Source of the DNA: Brachionus rotundiformis
Lineage: Eukaryota > Rotifera > Eurotatoria > Ploima > Brachionidae
Direction: 5' to 3'
Length of the DNA stretch: 64,000 nucleotides
Assembly: GCA_016802295.1 (NCBI GenBank)
Contig: JAESIW010000065.1
Location: 248,001-312,000 of the forward strand
Shown: positions 1 to 10,758 of the stretch, piece by piece
How positions within the stretch are numbered: the stretch's first letter is position 1
Layout: each line of letters starts with the position of its first letter
Made by a program: the position numbers and the translations under genes
Notes under the pieces: generated by a model
What the model saw: only the letters and a program-made list of their open reading frames with translations
Databases searched by the model: none
What the model was told of the DNA's origin: nothing

Positions 1-983
1 TTGAACACAGAATTAATCAGTTCAGCTTGGTTGAAATATGCTTGCCCATAGTCCGTCAGTTCAAGGACCCAGCAATGTCGACCTCGTTTCTAGAAAAGCT
101 CAGAGAAAAAGTTAAACAGGATGAGCAAGCGTTGGTTCTGATTGACTCAGCCCTGGGAGCAATCTATTTGGAAAACAAAAATTTAGAAATGGCCAAAAAA
201 TATGTTGAACAAACAGAAAACGAGCTAAATCAACTTGAAGGTGTCACTTCTGTGCATTCGCGTTTTTACGAGTTTTCTAGCAACTACTACCGCACCATTG
301 GAAACCACTTTGAATTTTACAAAAACGCGCTCAAGTTTCTTGGCTGTGTTAAGTATGAAGATGTACCGGTGGGTGAGCGTCATGAACGCGCCTTTTTTCT
401 CTCATTAGCAGCCATCTTAGCCGATGGTATTTACAACTTTGGCGAGCTATTGATGCACCCAATATTGACAGCGCTCAATGGCACTCAGGACCAATGGCTA
501 GTTGATTTTCTCTACGCTTTCAATAGAGGTGATTTGGACAAGTTTGAAGCCATGAGGCCAAGCTGGACCCAACAGGCGGACTTGAAGGCCGCCGAGGTTA
601 AAATAAGACAGAAAATATGCCTGCTTTGCTTGATGGAAATGGCTTTTCAGCGGCCAGCCAACAACAAACAGCTGACTTTTGCCCAAGTGGCCGAAAAAAC
701 CAAGCTTCCTGAAGACGAAATTGAGCTATTGGTCATGAGAGCTCTATCTCTTGGACTTGTCAAAGGCTCTATAGATCAAATAGATAAAAAAATTTATATC
801 AGATGGGTCCAACCAAGGGTCTTGGACATTAATCAGGTAATTTGACGCAAAAAATTCTCGACCAGAGAATAAGATTTTTTTTCTTAGATCAAAATAATGA
901 GGCAACGCTTGGACTGTTGGTCTTTGGAAGTCAACAAAATGATCGGTCAAGTCCAATCGAATGCTCACGAAATTCTGACATAA
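1..983 (+). CDS. PSMD13: 26S proteasome lid subunit Rpn9 / PSMD13 (5' part outside window)
   Basis: Non-ATPase subunit of the 19S regulatory particle lid, a scaffold PCI-domain protein of the proteasome. The frame is open from base 3 (E-H-R-I-N-Q-F-S-L-V-E-I, matching the vertebrate EHRVNPLSLVEI region), so the visible exon starts inside the protein and the first ~65 residues lie to the left. Strong family stretches are GVTSVHSRFY, YKNALKFLGCV, NFGELLMHP, QLTFAQVAEK and GLVKGSIDQ; the last two belong to the C-terminal PCI/winged helix. The exon ends at 836 and a 51-base intron (837-887) follows. The last exon (888-983) encodes IKIMRQRLDCW...NAHEILT, which matches the family's C-terminus. Reading through the intron would give a false early stop at 843-845. 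About 309 residues are visible of an expected ~375. Identification is secure. Confidence 0.95.
837..887 (+). other. 51-base intron in PSMD13
   Basis: Donor GTAATT and acceptor TTCTTAG, phase 0. Removing it joins DINQ to IKIMRQR, the conserved C-terminal region of the family. It is typical of the minimal introns used throughout this window. Confidence 0.9.
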
Positions 984-1160
984 AATTGACATTTATCTGT
1001 ACAAACTTTAAAATCGATTTTGTCTTTTAATTTATAATTTTTTTGTCAAATAAAATATTTAAATTTAATTTTGATTAATTTTTGTTTAGATTTTTCGGTT
1101 TTTGTTGACCGATTAGCTAAGATTTAGAAATAAAATTGTAAACGAAATTGATGAACCAGA

Positions 1161-1523
1161 ATGGATGTTGTCAACGAGAATCAGAAAAGAGCTTGTGCGT
1201 ACATGGACGAAAAGGACAGCAAGACACGTCGACTAGATGAGTCGATAAACGATCAAGAAAAGCATGCCATGATTGAGAAATTCCTATCGGTTGAAAAAGC
1301 TGTGGTCGAATTTGCCCAATGGCATAAAGATTATCCACAGATAATCCAAAACTACCGCAAGCATTATCAAAATTTAGAAAAGCTTAACCAAATTCAGTAT
1401 GATCAAGTGGAAAAAGAACTGTCATGTGCCATATACCAAATTCAGGAGACAACTGACCATCCAGTCATGCATTTTTTGAAACATATTAAAAAAGCAGCCC
1501 AGCAATTGGAAGATTATTCATAA
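1161..1523 (+). CDS. small coiled-coil protein, unknown function
   Basis: A 120-residue ATG-initiated ORF 177 bases after PSMD13 on the same strand. It is rich in K, E and Q and reads as nearly all helix, with heptad-like spacing in the middle (FLSVEKAVVEFAQWHKDYPQIIQNY, LEKLNQIQYDQVEKEL). There is no signal peptide, membrane segment or catalytic motif. Codon use is like its neighbours and the stop is followed within 30 bases by AATAAT/AATAAA-type signals, which supports a real short gene. I do not recognise the family; a small subunit of a coiled-coil complex would fit the composition, but that is only inference. Confidence 0.6.
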   Translation: MDVVNENQKRACAYMDEKDSKTRRLDESINDQEKHAMIEKFLSVEKAVVEFAQWHKDYPQIIQNYRKHYQNLEKLNQIQYDQVEKELSCAIYQIQETTDHPVMHFLKHIKKAAQQLEDYS

Positions 1524-2086
1524 ATAATAAAAAAAAAATTTCTATTTAATCTTAATTGTATATAAATTTGCAATTTTTTAATTAATAAATTTTTTTCGTA
1601 ATTTTTAAATTTATGAACTTGTCCAAAAATGTGAACTAAATTTCATGTTTTATTTATTATTTGCCTAAATATTGTAAGAAATATTTGTAAATAAGATTAA
1701 AGCTAAAATTTTTGATCATGGAATAAATTGTAAAATTTCTGACCACATTTAAGTGAACCATAGGAGTGCCTTTTATGAAATTAAAAAAAAAGATTTATTT
1801 AAATTTAAATATATATTGAATATTATTAACTATAGATAAATTTGTTATAACATCCTTATGCCAGTTGTTCATCCTTAAACGATTTTATTTTTCCAATCTT
1901 CATTGTGAATAAGAACGACTCATCTCATTTTATATCTGGCTGGATATTTTGTTATTTATTGCCAAAGAACATAATAAAAAATATAGATTTAATTTCAAAA
2001 TTTTTTTAAAAATTTCTCTTACAATGTTCAATTTTTCTAATAATTAAAAAAAATTTTTTCTTAATTTTAAATGAATTAATGTTTAG
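1524..2086. other. AT-rich intergenic spacer
   Basis: Contains AATAAA-like signals just after 1523, the 3' end of the preceding gene. I see no coding potential or repeat. The last bases (TTTAG directly before the NSUN4 ATG at 2087) look like a splice acceptor. Confidence 0.6.
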
Positions 2087-3393
2087 ATGCACAAAATCAG
2101 GACATTAGGTTCAATATTTCAAAGAGGACTTCACAAGGAAGTAAAGAAAAAGGTAATCAAAAAATGAAAATTATCAGAAATTTATTTTCTTAAAAATTAA
2201 AAACCGATCAGAATTTTCTTAATTGTTCTTCCATAAATTATTTAAAATTTTACTTTTTTAGTTGAAAGAAAAAAGATCAAACCGAAAATTGGCATTGGAG
2301 TATTTTGACTTTTTTTATGGATCGACTTACGGTACAGAATGGAACAAAATGCGCTTAGCTATGTTAACAAATAGAAAGTACGTGGCCTTAGTTAACAATT
2401 TTTCGAATTTTATTGAAACCGGAGACAATTTGGAAAGAATAGCCTCAGTAAATCTTCTAAGATTTTTAGATATGTATCATAACAAACAGCATTCTGAGTC
2501 GAGCCACAATTATCCCATTAATTTAAATATATTCACATTTGACAACGGTGACTTGAGGGATTTTCCCAGTCCAAAAGCTAATTCAGATGGTTTATTGAAT
2601 TACTATTGCATGGATGCTGCTTCTCTTTTGCCCATATTTGCATTGGATATCAAAAAAGATGATACGATTTTAGATCTTTGTTCAAGTCCAGGTGGAAAAA
2701 CTCTGGCAATGCTTCAAACTCTTTTACCAAGTAATAAAAATATATTCAATGAAATAATTTATTATATCATTTTAGAGAAGGTGGTTTGTCGTGACATTAA
2801 TCAAAGTAGATTGGACCGTCTTGAACGAATGCTTAAAAGCTACATACCTGAAGATGAATTGGTAAAAAAAGTTTCAATACAAATGAATAGTCCTGGTCTT
2901 AAATCTATTGATGAGTTCTTTGATTGTGTACTAGTCGATGTTCCGTGTACCAATGATCGACACTCGCTTCATAATGACGAGAACAACATATTTTCTAAAG
3001 CAAGATCGGATGAAAGAGTTAATATTCAAAAAAAACAAACAGAGCTCCTGACGTAATATAAAAAAATCCTATTGAAATTTAATTAATTAACTTATTAATT
3101 TATTTATTTAAAGACAAGGTATATTGTCATGCAAATTGAATGGTAGTGTAGTTTACTCTACATGTAGCTTGTCGCCGATTCAAAATGAAGGTGTAATCAA
3201 TACAGTACTAAACTTTTTTGATGCCGAGTCGAAATTTAATTTAAAAGTTGAAAAATTAGACTATTTAAAAAATTTTTTTAGCTATTTTTTAAAATTTTCC
3301 TCTTCTTGTAAAACAGGTTTGCTAGTTTCACCTGATATAAAAAAAAATTTTGGACCATTTTTTCTTTGCAAAATCTCCAAAATACCAAAATAA
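2087..3393 (+). CDS. NSUN4: mitochondrial rRNA m5C methyltransferase NSUN4
   Basis: SAM-dependent cytosine-5 methyltransferase of the NOL1/NSUN family. In animals NSUN4 methylates mitochondrial 12S rRNA and works with MTERF4 in mitoribosome assembly. Four exons: 2087-2152, 2262-2730, 2776-3052 and 3114-3393, giving 363 residues (human about 384). Exon 1 encodes a 22-residue K/R-rich start (MHKIRTLGSIFQRG...) that fits a mitochondrial targeting peptide. Diagnostic segments: ALVNNFSNF; YCMDAASLLPIFAL; the SAM loop LDLCSSPGGKT; motif IV DVPCTNDRHSLHNDENNIF with its conserved Cys; and motif VI VVYSTCSLSPIQNE with the catalytic Cys. The C-terminus NFGPFFLCKI also matches NSUN4. The 2731-2775 intron is stop-free and in frame, so a naive translation adds 15 false residues. 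Confidence 0.94.
2731..2775 (+). other. 45-base intron of NSUN4, multiple of three and without stops
   Basis: GTAATAAAAA...TTTTAG. Its translation interrupts the conserved spacing after GGKTLAMLQTLLP. Removing it gives LLPKKVVCRDINQSRLDRL, aligned without a gap to the human family member. Confidence 0.85.
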
Positions 3394-4179
3394 GTGTTCA
3401 AATGTATTATTAAATTTAGTTTTAGTAAAAATAAAATTTTAAATAAAAAAAATCACATTTGATTTTAAAAAATTCAATTCAAGTAAATAAGTGATTGAAG
3501 TTTATGATCAAATTAAGATGATTTTGCTCAAAAATTAGTATATAAATCAGATTCAGTGTACCTATTGATTACATATACATACCATATTGCTCAATATAGA
3601 ATACTTAAATTAATTTTGTATGAAAAAATATTTTTGATACAAAAACATGGAAAATGTACTAATAGATAAGCATAATTTTTACTATTAAAATGTATTTTCA
3701 AAAAGTTTAAAAATTTTGATTTATTAAAATTTTCGTCATATGTAAATTTAATTTTAATGTTTAAAAAAAATTTGATTTTTAGAAAATTAGAAGTCTCAAA
3801 TTGAAAATGTTTAATTAAATTTTTTAATTATTTTTTAAAAAACAATACTTTTGATCATATTTAAGCAAAAAGCATCAATCTTTACGAATATTTTTTTCTA
3901 AATTTTACTTTAAATCAGAAAATTTAAACTATTAATTCGGGGAAAATATTTCTCTTTTTAATTGGAGCAATTATCTATCAGATTATATCTACAGATTATA
4001 TCAAAAATTTTTAATTAAGATTGATTAAAGTAACTATTTTCTACCATAAAAATTTTAATTTGAGTTCATTTGTAAATATCATTAAAATTGATTTGACTTT
4101 TAATTGTAATGTTCGTTTTGCTTTTAATTAAATATTTAATTTTAGAAAATATTCGAACGAGTTTAAAAGAAAATAAAAA
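3394..4179. other. AT-rich intergenic spacer
   Basis: Very AT-rich; no ORF, RNA gene or clear repeat seen. The proximal promoter of the next gene should lie in the last 100-200 bases but no motif stands out. Confidence 0.5.
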
Positions 4180-5178
4180 ATGAATCGTTTTTTATCAATT
4201 TCAATTCTTATTATTGCAATTGTAGTTGGATCGTACTTTATTGATCAAAAATCGAACCCTCAATTAAAAGATGAATTTTCCCCAGCCTTATCAAATTGGT
4301 TTAACCAAGGAAATTATTTTATGTACAAGAATGTACATAAAGTTTTTTACATAATAGAGGAACTGTCATCGGAAGAAAATTTTCCTTCAATAGTTCTACT
4401 TCATGGATTTCCGACAAGTTCATATGACTACCAAAAATTATGGAACTTGCTTCGCCAAAGCACCAATTTCAAGTCGATTATAACATTTGATTATCTTGGA
4501 TATGGATTCAGTGACAAACCTCTTGATTATGAATACTCAATTTTCGACATGGCAGATATGACAGATAAGCTTTTGTTACATCTGAATATAAGCTCAGTAT
4601 ACCTAGTAGCTCATGATGTTGGTGATACAGTCGCCCAAGAATTACTTCGACGAGAAAATTTGAATAGTCAAAATCACTTTAAGATTGAAAAATTAATATT
4701 GATGAATGGTGGCCTTTTTACTGATATTTACAAACCAATAATTACACAAGAGATACTAAGAACCAAATATTTAAAAAATATTGTATCAAAATATTTTTTC
4801 AAATACATGTTTTTTAAGCATTCATTTAGTAAAGTATTTGGAAGTTTGACTAAATTGAGTGATGAAAATTTGCTCGATTTTTACAATTGTATAAGATACA
4901 ATTCAGGAAATTTAGCAATACCTTTGACAATCGGCTACATGAATGAACGACTTCAATATGGTGACACTTGGATGGATGCTCTCAATGAGACAGTGATACC
5001 AACATTATTTATCTATGGACCAGCTGATCCAATAAACCCAAGAAGCACGTTTCCGCAAAAAATTCGTACCAGTCTTCCCAATATTAAATTGAGTATTCTA
5101 TCTGAACTTGTTGGACATTATCCTCAATTTGAAGACACATTCACAGTTTCAGAGCTAATAAAGAAGTTTATCAATTAA
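4180..5178 (+). CDS. MEST: MEST-like alpha/beta hydrolase, membrane-anchored
   Basis: Single-exon, 332 residues (vertebrate MEST is about 335). Residues 1-20 form a hydrophobic N-terminal anchor (SISILIIAIVVGSYFI), which suggests the endoplasmic reticulum membrane. The fold is that of epoxide hydrolase/haloalkane dehalogenase relatives: oxyanion-loop HGFPTSSYD, then FDYLGYGFSDKP, the nucleophile elbow VAHDVGDTVAQELL with Asp as nucleophile, the acid region FIYGPADPINP, and the catalytic His in GHYPQFED. These blocks and their spacing match MEST (HGFPTSSYDW, DFLGFGFSDKP, SHDYGDIVAQELL, HYPQLEDP) more closely than generic epoxide hydrolases. The substrate of MEST is not well established, and this sequence does not reveal it. 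Confidence 0.9.
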   Translation: MNRFLSISILIIAIVVGSYFIDQKSNPQLKDEFSPALSNWFNQGNYFMYKNVHKVFYIIEELSSEENFPSIVLLHGFPTSSYDYQKLWNLLRQSTNFKSIITFDYLGYGFSDKPLDYEYSIFDMADMTDKLLLHLNISSVYLVAHDVGDTVAQELLRRENLNSQNHFKIEKLILMNGGLFTDIYKPIITQEILRTKYLKNIVSKYFFKYMFFKHSFSKVFGSLTKLSDENLLDFYNCIRYNSGNLAIPLTIGYMNERLQYGDTWMDALNETVIPTLFIYGPADPINPRSTFPQKIRTSLPNIKLSILSELVGHYPQFEDTFTVSELIKKFIN

Positions 5179-6020
5179 AATTTTCGACAAATTATATCTT
5201 GTTTAATTAATAATATTTTTTGATCTTATCCAAGAAGTAAGATTACGCAATATTTTTTTAGTTAAATAAATATGTTTTAAAAACAGAATATAAAAATGTT
5301 TTTCTTACCATTTAAATATGCTAATATCGAAATTAATTAAAATTTTGAAATAAATTTATTTTAAAATCCTCAACAATAAATTAAGCTACAATTAAAACTG
5401 AAAGATAAATGCTCTTTAAAGCTCTGTATTTCCTGATTAAAATATTTTAGTTTGATATTTCTTTTGAGTCTTTGTAAACTTAAATTGAAAAATTTTAGTT
5501 ATTTCAAAATGATACAAATATCAGATAAAAATATTCAAATTTTATTATATAACCTCAATTAATATTTTAAATTTGTCTATATCATATATTTAATAATTAT
5601 TTTTTTTAGGTTTCCTGACCAAATAAGTTCTAGCTAATTTAGACTAAATTAAGGTCATTTTAATCTTTTAAAGTTTAATTCTTAAATCTCTATAAAACAA
5701 AACTAAATTGTAATTTAATTTAAGAAAATGTCATTTAAATTCAGATTCAAAACTTTCTTCATTTTGATAGAAAATATAAAATTTCATTTTTAATTTTTTT
5801 ATAATAATAGTGATCTTGTTCTAGGTTCATTTTCTAGGTACACATAAATTTTCTATTTTAAACGTGTACACCAAGAATCCAAAGTTTATCTTAGCTAGGT
5901 CTAAATTTTGCTAAATCATTTAAACGCGAGATCTCGACAATTCTTTACACGGGGTGTGTGCCTCCTTGTTTCTGCTTATTGCTTGGCATATTTAATATAT
6001 TTACACACCCATTAAAAAGC
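5179..6020. other. AT-rich intergenic spacer with aldolase upstream region
   Basis: No coding signal. The final ~130 bases (about 5930-6010) are less AT-rich and probably belong to the aldolase promoter. Confidence 0.5.
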
Positions 6021-6028
6021 ATATAAAA
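6021..6028 (+). promoter_or_regulatory. TATA-like box of the aldolase gene
   Basis: ATATAAAA lies 41 bases upstream of the aldolase ATG in a gene expected to be highly expressed. In DNA this rich in A and T such strings occur often by chance, so the call rests mainly on position. Confidence 0.35.
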
Positions 6029-6068
6029 CTATCTAAAATTTTTTAGTAAAAAAATTTAGAATTAAATC

Positions 6069-7154
6069 ATGTCTTCAAATCCATTGTACCTAAGTCCAAG
6101 TAAAGCAGAAGAGCTGGCAGACATTGCCAATAGAATGGTCGCCAAAGGTAAAGGTCTTTTGGCTGCTGATGAAAGCACAGGAACCATTGGAAAAAGATTT
6201 AGTGCTATTAATTTGGAAAATGTTGAAGAAAATCGTCGCAAATACCGACAGCTTTTGTTCACTACAGACAATGAAATTTCAAATTACATATCAGGTGTAA
6301 TCTTGTTCGAAGAAACTTTGTACCAAAAGGCTGATGATGGCACACCATTTGTTACTCTTTTGAAAAACAAAGGTATCATTCCAGGTATCAAAGTTGATAA
6401 AGGTACCGTCAATTTAGCCGGAACAAATAACGAAACCACGACACAAGGATTGGATAGTCTTGGTGAACGATGCAAAAAGTACAAAGCTGATGGTGCTGAC
6501 TTTGCAAAATGGCGATGTACCTTAAAAATAGGTGAAAATGAGCCTTCGAACTTAGCTTTGATAGAAAATGCCAATGTTCTAGCGCGCTATGCTTCTATTT
6601 GTCAACAAAATGGTCTTGTTCCCATTGTCGAGCCGGAAATTTTACCTGATGGTGATCACGATCTTGAAAGATGTCAATACGTAACTGAAAAAGTTCTCGC
6701 TGCTGTCTACAAAGCTTTGAGTGACCATCATGTATATTTAGAAGGAACTCTCTTAAAACCAAATATGGTAACAGCTGGCCAATCTTGCACTAAAAAATAT
6801 ACACATGAACAAAATGCTTTGGCAACAGTTACCGCTCTTAGGAGAGCTGTGCCAGCAGCTGTTCCCGGAATTGTATTCTTATCCGGAGGACAGTCCGAAG
6901 AAGACGCTTCTCTGAACTTAAACGCTATAAATCAAGTTAATTTACTCAAACCATGGGCTCTGTCATTCAGTTATGGTCGTGCTTTACAACAGTCTGTAAT
7001 CAAAACATGGCAAGGAAAAGCTGTAAAAGAAGGTCAAAATGAACTACTCAAAAGAGCCAAGGCTAATAGTTTGGCTACTTTGGGCCAATATAAAGGAGGC
7101 GAGAAAGGAGCTGCTGGAAGCGAATCGTTATTTGTTGCAAATCACACTTATTAA
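6069..7154 (+). CDS. ALDO: class I fructose-bisphosphate aldolase
   Basis: Glycolytic/gluconeogenic enzyme that cleaves fructose 1,6-bisphosphate to dihydroxyacetone phosphate and glyceraldehyde 3-phosphate in the cytosol. Intronless, 361 residues, matching the ~363 of animal aldolases end to end. Landmarks: GKGLLAADESTGTIGKRF with the active-site Asp; IKVDKG; the DGADFAKWRCTLKI strand with catalytic Lys; PIVEPEILPDGDHDL; the Schiff-base Lys in LEGTLLKPNMV; FLSGGQSEEDAS for phosphate binding; and the flexible C-terminus ending in NHTY, whose final Tyr is needed for full activity. Nothing key is missing. The smooth codon use and absence of introns fit a strongly expressed gene. Confidence 0.98.
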   Translation: MSSNPLYLSPSKAEELADIANRMVAKGKGLLAADESTGTIGKRFSAINLENVEENRRKYRQLLFTTDNEISNYISGVILFEETLYQKADDGTPFVTLLKNKGIIPGIKVDKGTVNLAGTNNETTTQGLDSLGERCKKYKADGADFAKWRCTLKIGENEPSNLALIENANVLARYASICQQNGLVPIVEPEILPDGDHDLERCQYVTEKVLAAVYKALSDHHVYLEGTLLKPNMVTAGQSCTKKYTHEQNALATVTALRRAVPAAVPGIVFLSGGQSEEDASLNLNAINQVNLLKPWALSFSYGRALQQSVIKTWQGKAVKEGQNELLKRAKANSLATLGQYKGGEKGAAGSESLFVANHTY

Positions 7155-7478
7155 AATCTTAATGTAAGAAAGATATTCATTTTATTTTGTTCTAGTTTTA
7201 ATAATGATTTTAGCAATAATAAATAAGTTTTTTTTTTTATTTAATAAAATTATTTAAAAAATCTAATTTTAATTCTCAGATAATACCATTATATGGTGCT
7301 TTCATGTCTATTGAGTATGCTTAAATGTTTCCCAAATTTAAATCAAGCATAAAGTATTCTCTATGAAGTATTTCTAACAATACTTTCACTTGGAGACTAT
7401 TTTTTGATAGAAATAATTGAGAAAATTGAGCCAAAAAATTATAATTAACTATCTTTTATAAAAATTTTTAAAAATCTT
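7155..7478. other. spacer between aldolase and retrotransposon
   Basis: Carries AATAATAAATAA polyadenylation-like signals about 60 bases after the aldolase stop (around 7216-7228). Nothing else recognised. Confidence 0.5.
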
Positions 7479-8430
7479 TTAATGTACAAAAACTAGGCTT
7501 TCTGAATCTATTAACTTTAAATAGATAAAATTCTCGTAGTAGTAGTAGTAAGTTAAACTGCGACTCGGGAAAATACCCGAGCAGAGCTCTAATGAGCTAT
7601 AGCAGTCGCTTCTTTTTTCACAAGCTAAGAATATAAAAATGGAAACGCCAGGAGCAGTTTTTGATCTGTTTGAATGCCTTCTCAAATCGTATACTTGACC
7701 ACTTTGACCATAGATTAAATCTTTTCTAAACTCAACTGATTCAATTTTATTATTTAACTTAAACAACTGGATCAGATCTCCTCGCAGTCTTCTCGTAGTT
7801 AGGTCCGTAAGGCCGAATTTAATAAAGCATGTTGAGTAAGGAAGGTGCTTTAAATTTGGAACCAACTTAGTTGCTCTATGTTGAATCTTTTCTATTGTAT
7901 CAATATCTTTTTTTAGGTAAAGGCACCAAGAGGTTATGGCGAATTTTAAGTGAGGTCTGACCATTGAAGTGTACAGTAGTTTAATGTTAACATTCGTATA
8001 TCTAAGCGATTTCTTCAACATGCCGAGAATCCTATTAGCTTTAGCTGTGACATATGTTACTTGTGTGGCCCATTTTAGGTCATTTTTGAAATTTATACCG
8101 AGATCTCTTTCGCATATTGATTTATTAACTGGAAAAGACTCAATTTTGTAATCATGTTTTGAATTGTTGCGACCAAAATGGACAACTTAAAATTTTTCGA
8201 CACTAAGCTGAGCAGACTAGTCCCGTGACCACTTACATTTATTACCAATGTCGAGTTGTAACTTGTAGTTAGAGGAAAAATCTACTTTTGTGGTTATAAT
8301 CTTGTTGTCATCAGCATACGCTTTCGAACTGTTTTGGATACTCTTAAGTAAATCATTTATGTATATAATGAATAAAATGGGATCGAGGACAGAACCTTGA
8401 GGAACTCCACTAGTGACACAGCCCATTCTG
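7479..8430 (-). mobile_element. decayed 5'-truncated non-LTR retrotransposon (CR1/Jockey-like reverse transcriptase)
   Basis: Read on the minus strand, one frame carries a reverse transcriptase C-terminal half. It has the block TSGVPQGSVLDPILFIIYINDL, the catalytic box YADD (AYADDNKI), then VVHFGRNNSKHDYKIESF, CERDLGINFKNDLKWATQVTYVTAKANRILGMLKKSLRY, and the typical thumb/C-terminal segment MVRPHLKFAITSWCLYLKKDIDTIEKIQHRATKL with RRLRGDLIQLFK. Two in-frame stops (TAG, TAA) near 8165-8205 and a stop at the left of the RT block show it is dead. There is no endonuclease domain or ORF1, so the copy is 5'-truncated as usual for target-primed insertions. The 3' end carries a structured element and a (TAC)n tail, described separately. 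Confidence 0.85.
7536..7609 (-). repeat. retrotransposon 3' end: folded element plus (TAC)5 tail
   Basis: Given as read on the + strand: GCGACT (7560-7565) pairs with AGTCGC (7604-7609). Inside lie hairpin CGGG/CCCG (7566-7569 with 7576-7579) and hairpin AGCTC/GAGCT (7585-7589 with 7594-7598), which together form a three-way-junction-like fold. Beyond it, five GTA units (7536-7550) give a TAC repeat in element orientation. A 3' structured element followed by short tandem repeats is a known arrangement in CR1/L2-type elements, where the reverse transcriptase recognises the 3' end. Confidence 0.6.
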
Positions 8431-8928
8431 AATTTCTTTCAAATTTTATTTTGATACTCAAAATTGTTATTTAAGCCTTCAATTATTTTGATTTTTTTAC
8501 CCTTTTTTAAATGATATGATCATAATGATATTTTAATAAAATATCTTTTTTATACTGAAATTGCTGAAAAAAATATAACATTACAAAAGAGCTCTCGGTA
8601 GAGTTAAATTTTGGAAATTAACTTGAAGAATTGATAAAAAATTAGTTAAATTATAGATTTATATATTTTATACCCTTGCTAATTTTAAATCTATCATCAC
8701 AAACAGGAAAGAGCAGAAGAAAAAAAAGATGTCAACACAATAATTTTTCCGATTTATATTAGATATTAGATAAATTAAACTAAAACAAAAAAAAAACAAA
8801 AATTTTATAAAATGCAAGCTTTTAATAATTTTATTAATCATTAGCTCATAAAGTCATAAATATTATTCAAACTCAGTTTAATTTATTGGTTTAAAATCAT
8901 TATATTGTAATAATTTCATTTTAAATTC
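8431..8928. other. AT-rich spacer
   Basis: No feature recognised; includes the downstream region of the DEG/ENaC gene, which ends at 8929. Confidence 0.5.
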
Positions 8929-10758
8929 TTAAATTTTAATTTGTTTGAGTGCTTTAATATTTAATTTTAATTGTTTGTTTTTACTTTTATGTTTAGCATA
9001 AATTCTTATCAAATTGATTATCATTTCAAATATCTCAATAAAACTCAAAAAACTTGCTCCCATGAACAAACCAAACTGTCCACCTATCAGTCCTAACATA
9101 GTTGGAAAATCCATAGCAGGCGACTCTTTTATTTGTGTATACATCAAATTTTCATAAAAAATAGACACCATTAAAACAGACGATATTAATTGTTTTTCAT
9201 CAGGTACATATCTCTTATTTGGTAATGTAGTTGTTAATATATTGGAATGAAATTGAGTTGTTATCAAGCTATCATTTTTAAAAGCTTTTGTGGTTTGATT
9301 TAAAGGGGAACTTACCGGAACATTTCGTTTTTTTCTGCTAGTAGGTACATAAGTAACCGCTGGATTGAATTTTTCAATTAAACTTTCTTGTTCTTTCAAT
9401 ATATTAGCATAATAACTGGTAGGGTAAACTGACTGACTTATTCTTAAAGAATAGATCATCCGATCACAATCTTCTGGACAAAATTCACCACAAATTTCAC
9501 CAATGTTTTTTTCCGAATCGAAAATGTCCCTTTGTTCTTTGACACAATACAAGCTACTTCTGTTATTACAAATAGTTAAATTTTGATCAACTATTGGAAT
9601 ACTTGGATCAGCACAGCCACAATTGGGAACTATTTGCTCATACTGCATGCAAATTTCAAAGCAAAGTTTTTGATAATACTTAGATATTGAAGCTGTATAT
9701 TTGTGATAAAGAGAATCGCTAAAAGACAATGTATCTGGATTGTTTCTGCAATTGCTGAAAGGTGGTAGCTCATGGGAATGCTTTTCTCTTGAAATAGCGA
9801 TATCTGTCGCTGCTCCACTAGATATTTCTATTCCATCATATTTAAGAATAGGTCTTTTACCTCGTTCATGGATTACAACTTTAGCTCCTTTTTTAAAATT
9901 GAAAAAATCCTGGTTATTTGAAACTCCTATAAATAATTCCATTTTTAATCCATTATCTGTTCCCGACTTGCTTGTATTCAGTCCATGAATTTTTACATTT
10001 TTACCATTAAGCAAATCATTAAAAGTATAACAATTTCCAAAATCATTGTCTCTAAACCAGTGAAAATCCTCAGTCGAGCATTCTTCATTATTGTAAATAC
10101 AACTAACTAACATTGTATCTATTGTAAATCCCTTTGCCAAAACTTCATCAGGAGTTAAATTTCTATCAGAAGTAACATATGCTTTTAGAAATCTTGAAAC
10201 ATGATCAAGTTTTGTGACTGCAATCTGACCTTTTTCTAAAGTTATTGATGGTGAAATTGAGTTTTCAATAAGAGCGTTTTCCAAATATATTCCAGTTGAG
10301 ATATTACTTCCAAAGTCAAACGTATTCAGATTACAAATGGTGACAGCTGGAAAAGGCGATGGAAAATCTGAAACTATTTTGTAGCTGACCACAACTTTAT
10401 ATTCAAAATAAGTCAAAATGATGGTTACCACAGCTAATACAATTAATAGATTTTATTTAAAATTAATATTTTTACTTTCAATTTAACAATTACTAAAAAT
10501 GCAGTATCCCATGAAAACTAGAATCAAAAATATCCAAATAATTCTAATCACCCAACTATCTGTCCTAACTATATTTGAAAATCCATGGCTTGTGGTGTTT
10601 TCTAGCCACTCCTTAAAACATTTCGACAGAAGCTTTCTTATTTCTTGATCTCTATCAATTTTTTGTTCAAAAGTCAAAAAGCGATTCTCTATTTTGGGTA
10701 AAGGTGATGGCAATGGTAATACTTTTTTTGTAACCAATACTTTTTTATCTGTATTCAT
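8929..10758 (-). CDS. DEG/ENaC family sodium channel
   Basis: Amiloride-sensitive/acid-sensing/peptide-gated type cation channel subunit in the plasma membrane. Two exons: 10494-10758 and 8929-10433, joined across a 60-base intron (10434-10493), give 589 residues. From the N-terminus: the gating His-Gly pair in SHGFSNIV, TM1 (WVIRIIWIFLILVFMGYCIFTVVTIIL), the post-TM1 block FPAVTICNLN, and a large Cys-rich ectodomain with CFEICMQYEQIVPNCGC and CGEFCPEDCDRMIY. TM2 carries the pore sequence GGQFGLFMGASFLSFIEIFEMI, with G-x-S selectivity filter GAS. A short basic cytoplasmic tail follows. An insertion with K-K-R-K and several N-x-S/T sites (about residues 380-450) is longer than in many relatives. 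Whether it is peptide-, proton- or mechanically gated cannot be read from the sequence. Confidence 0.93.
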
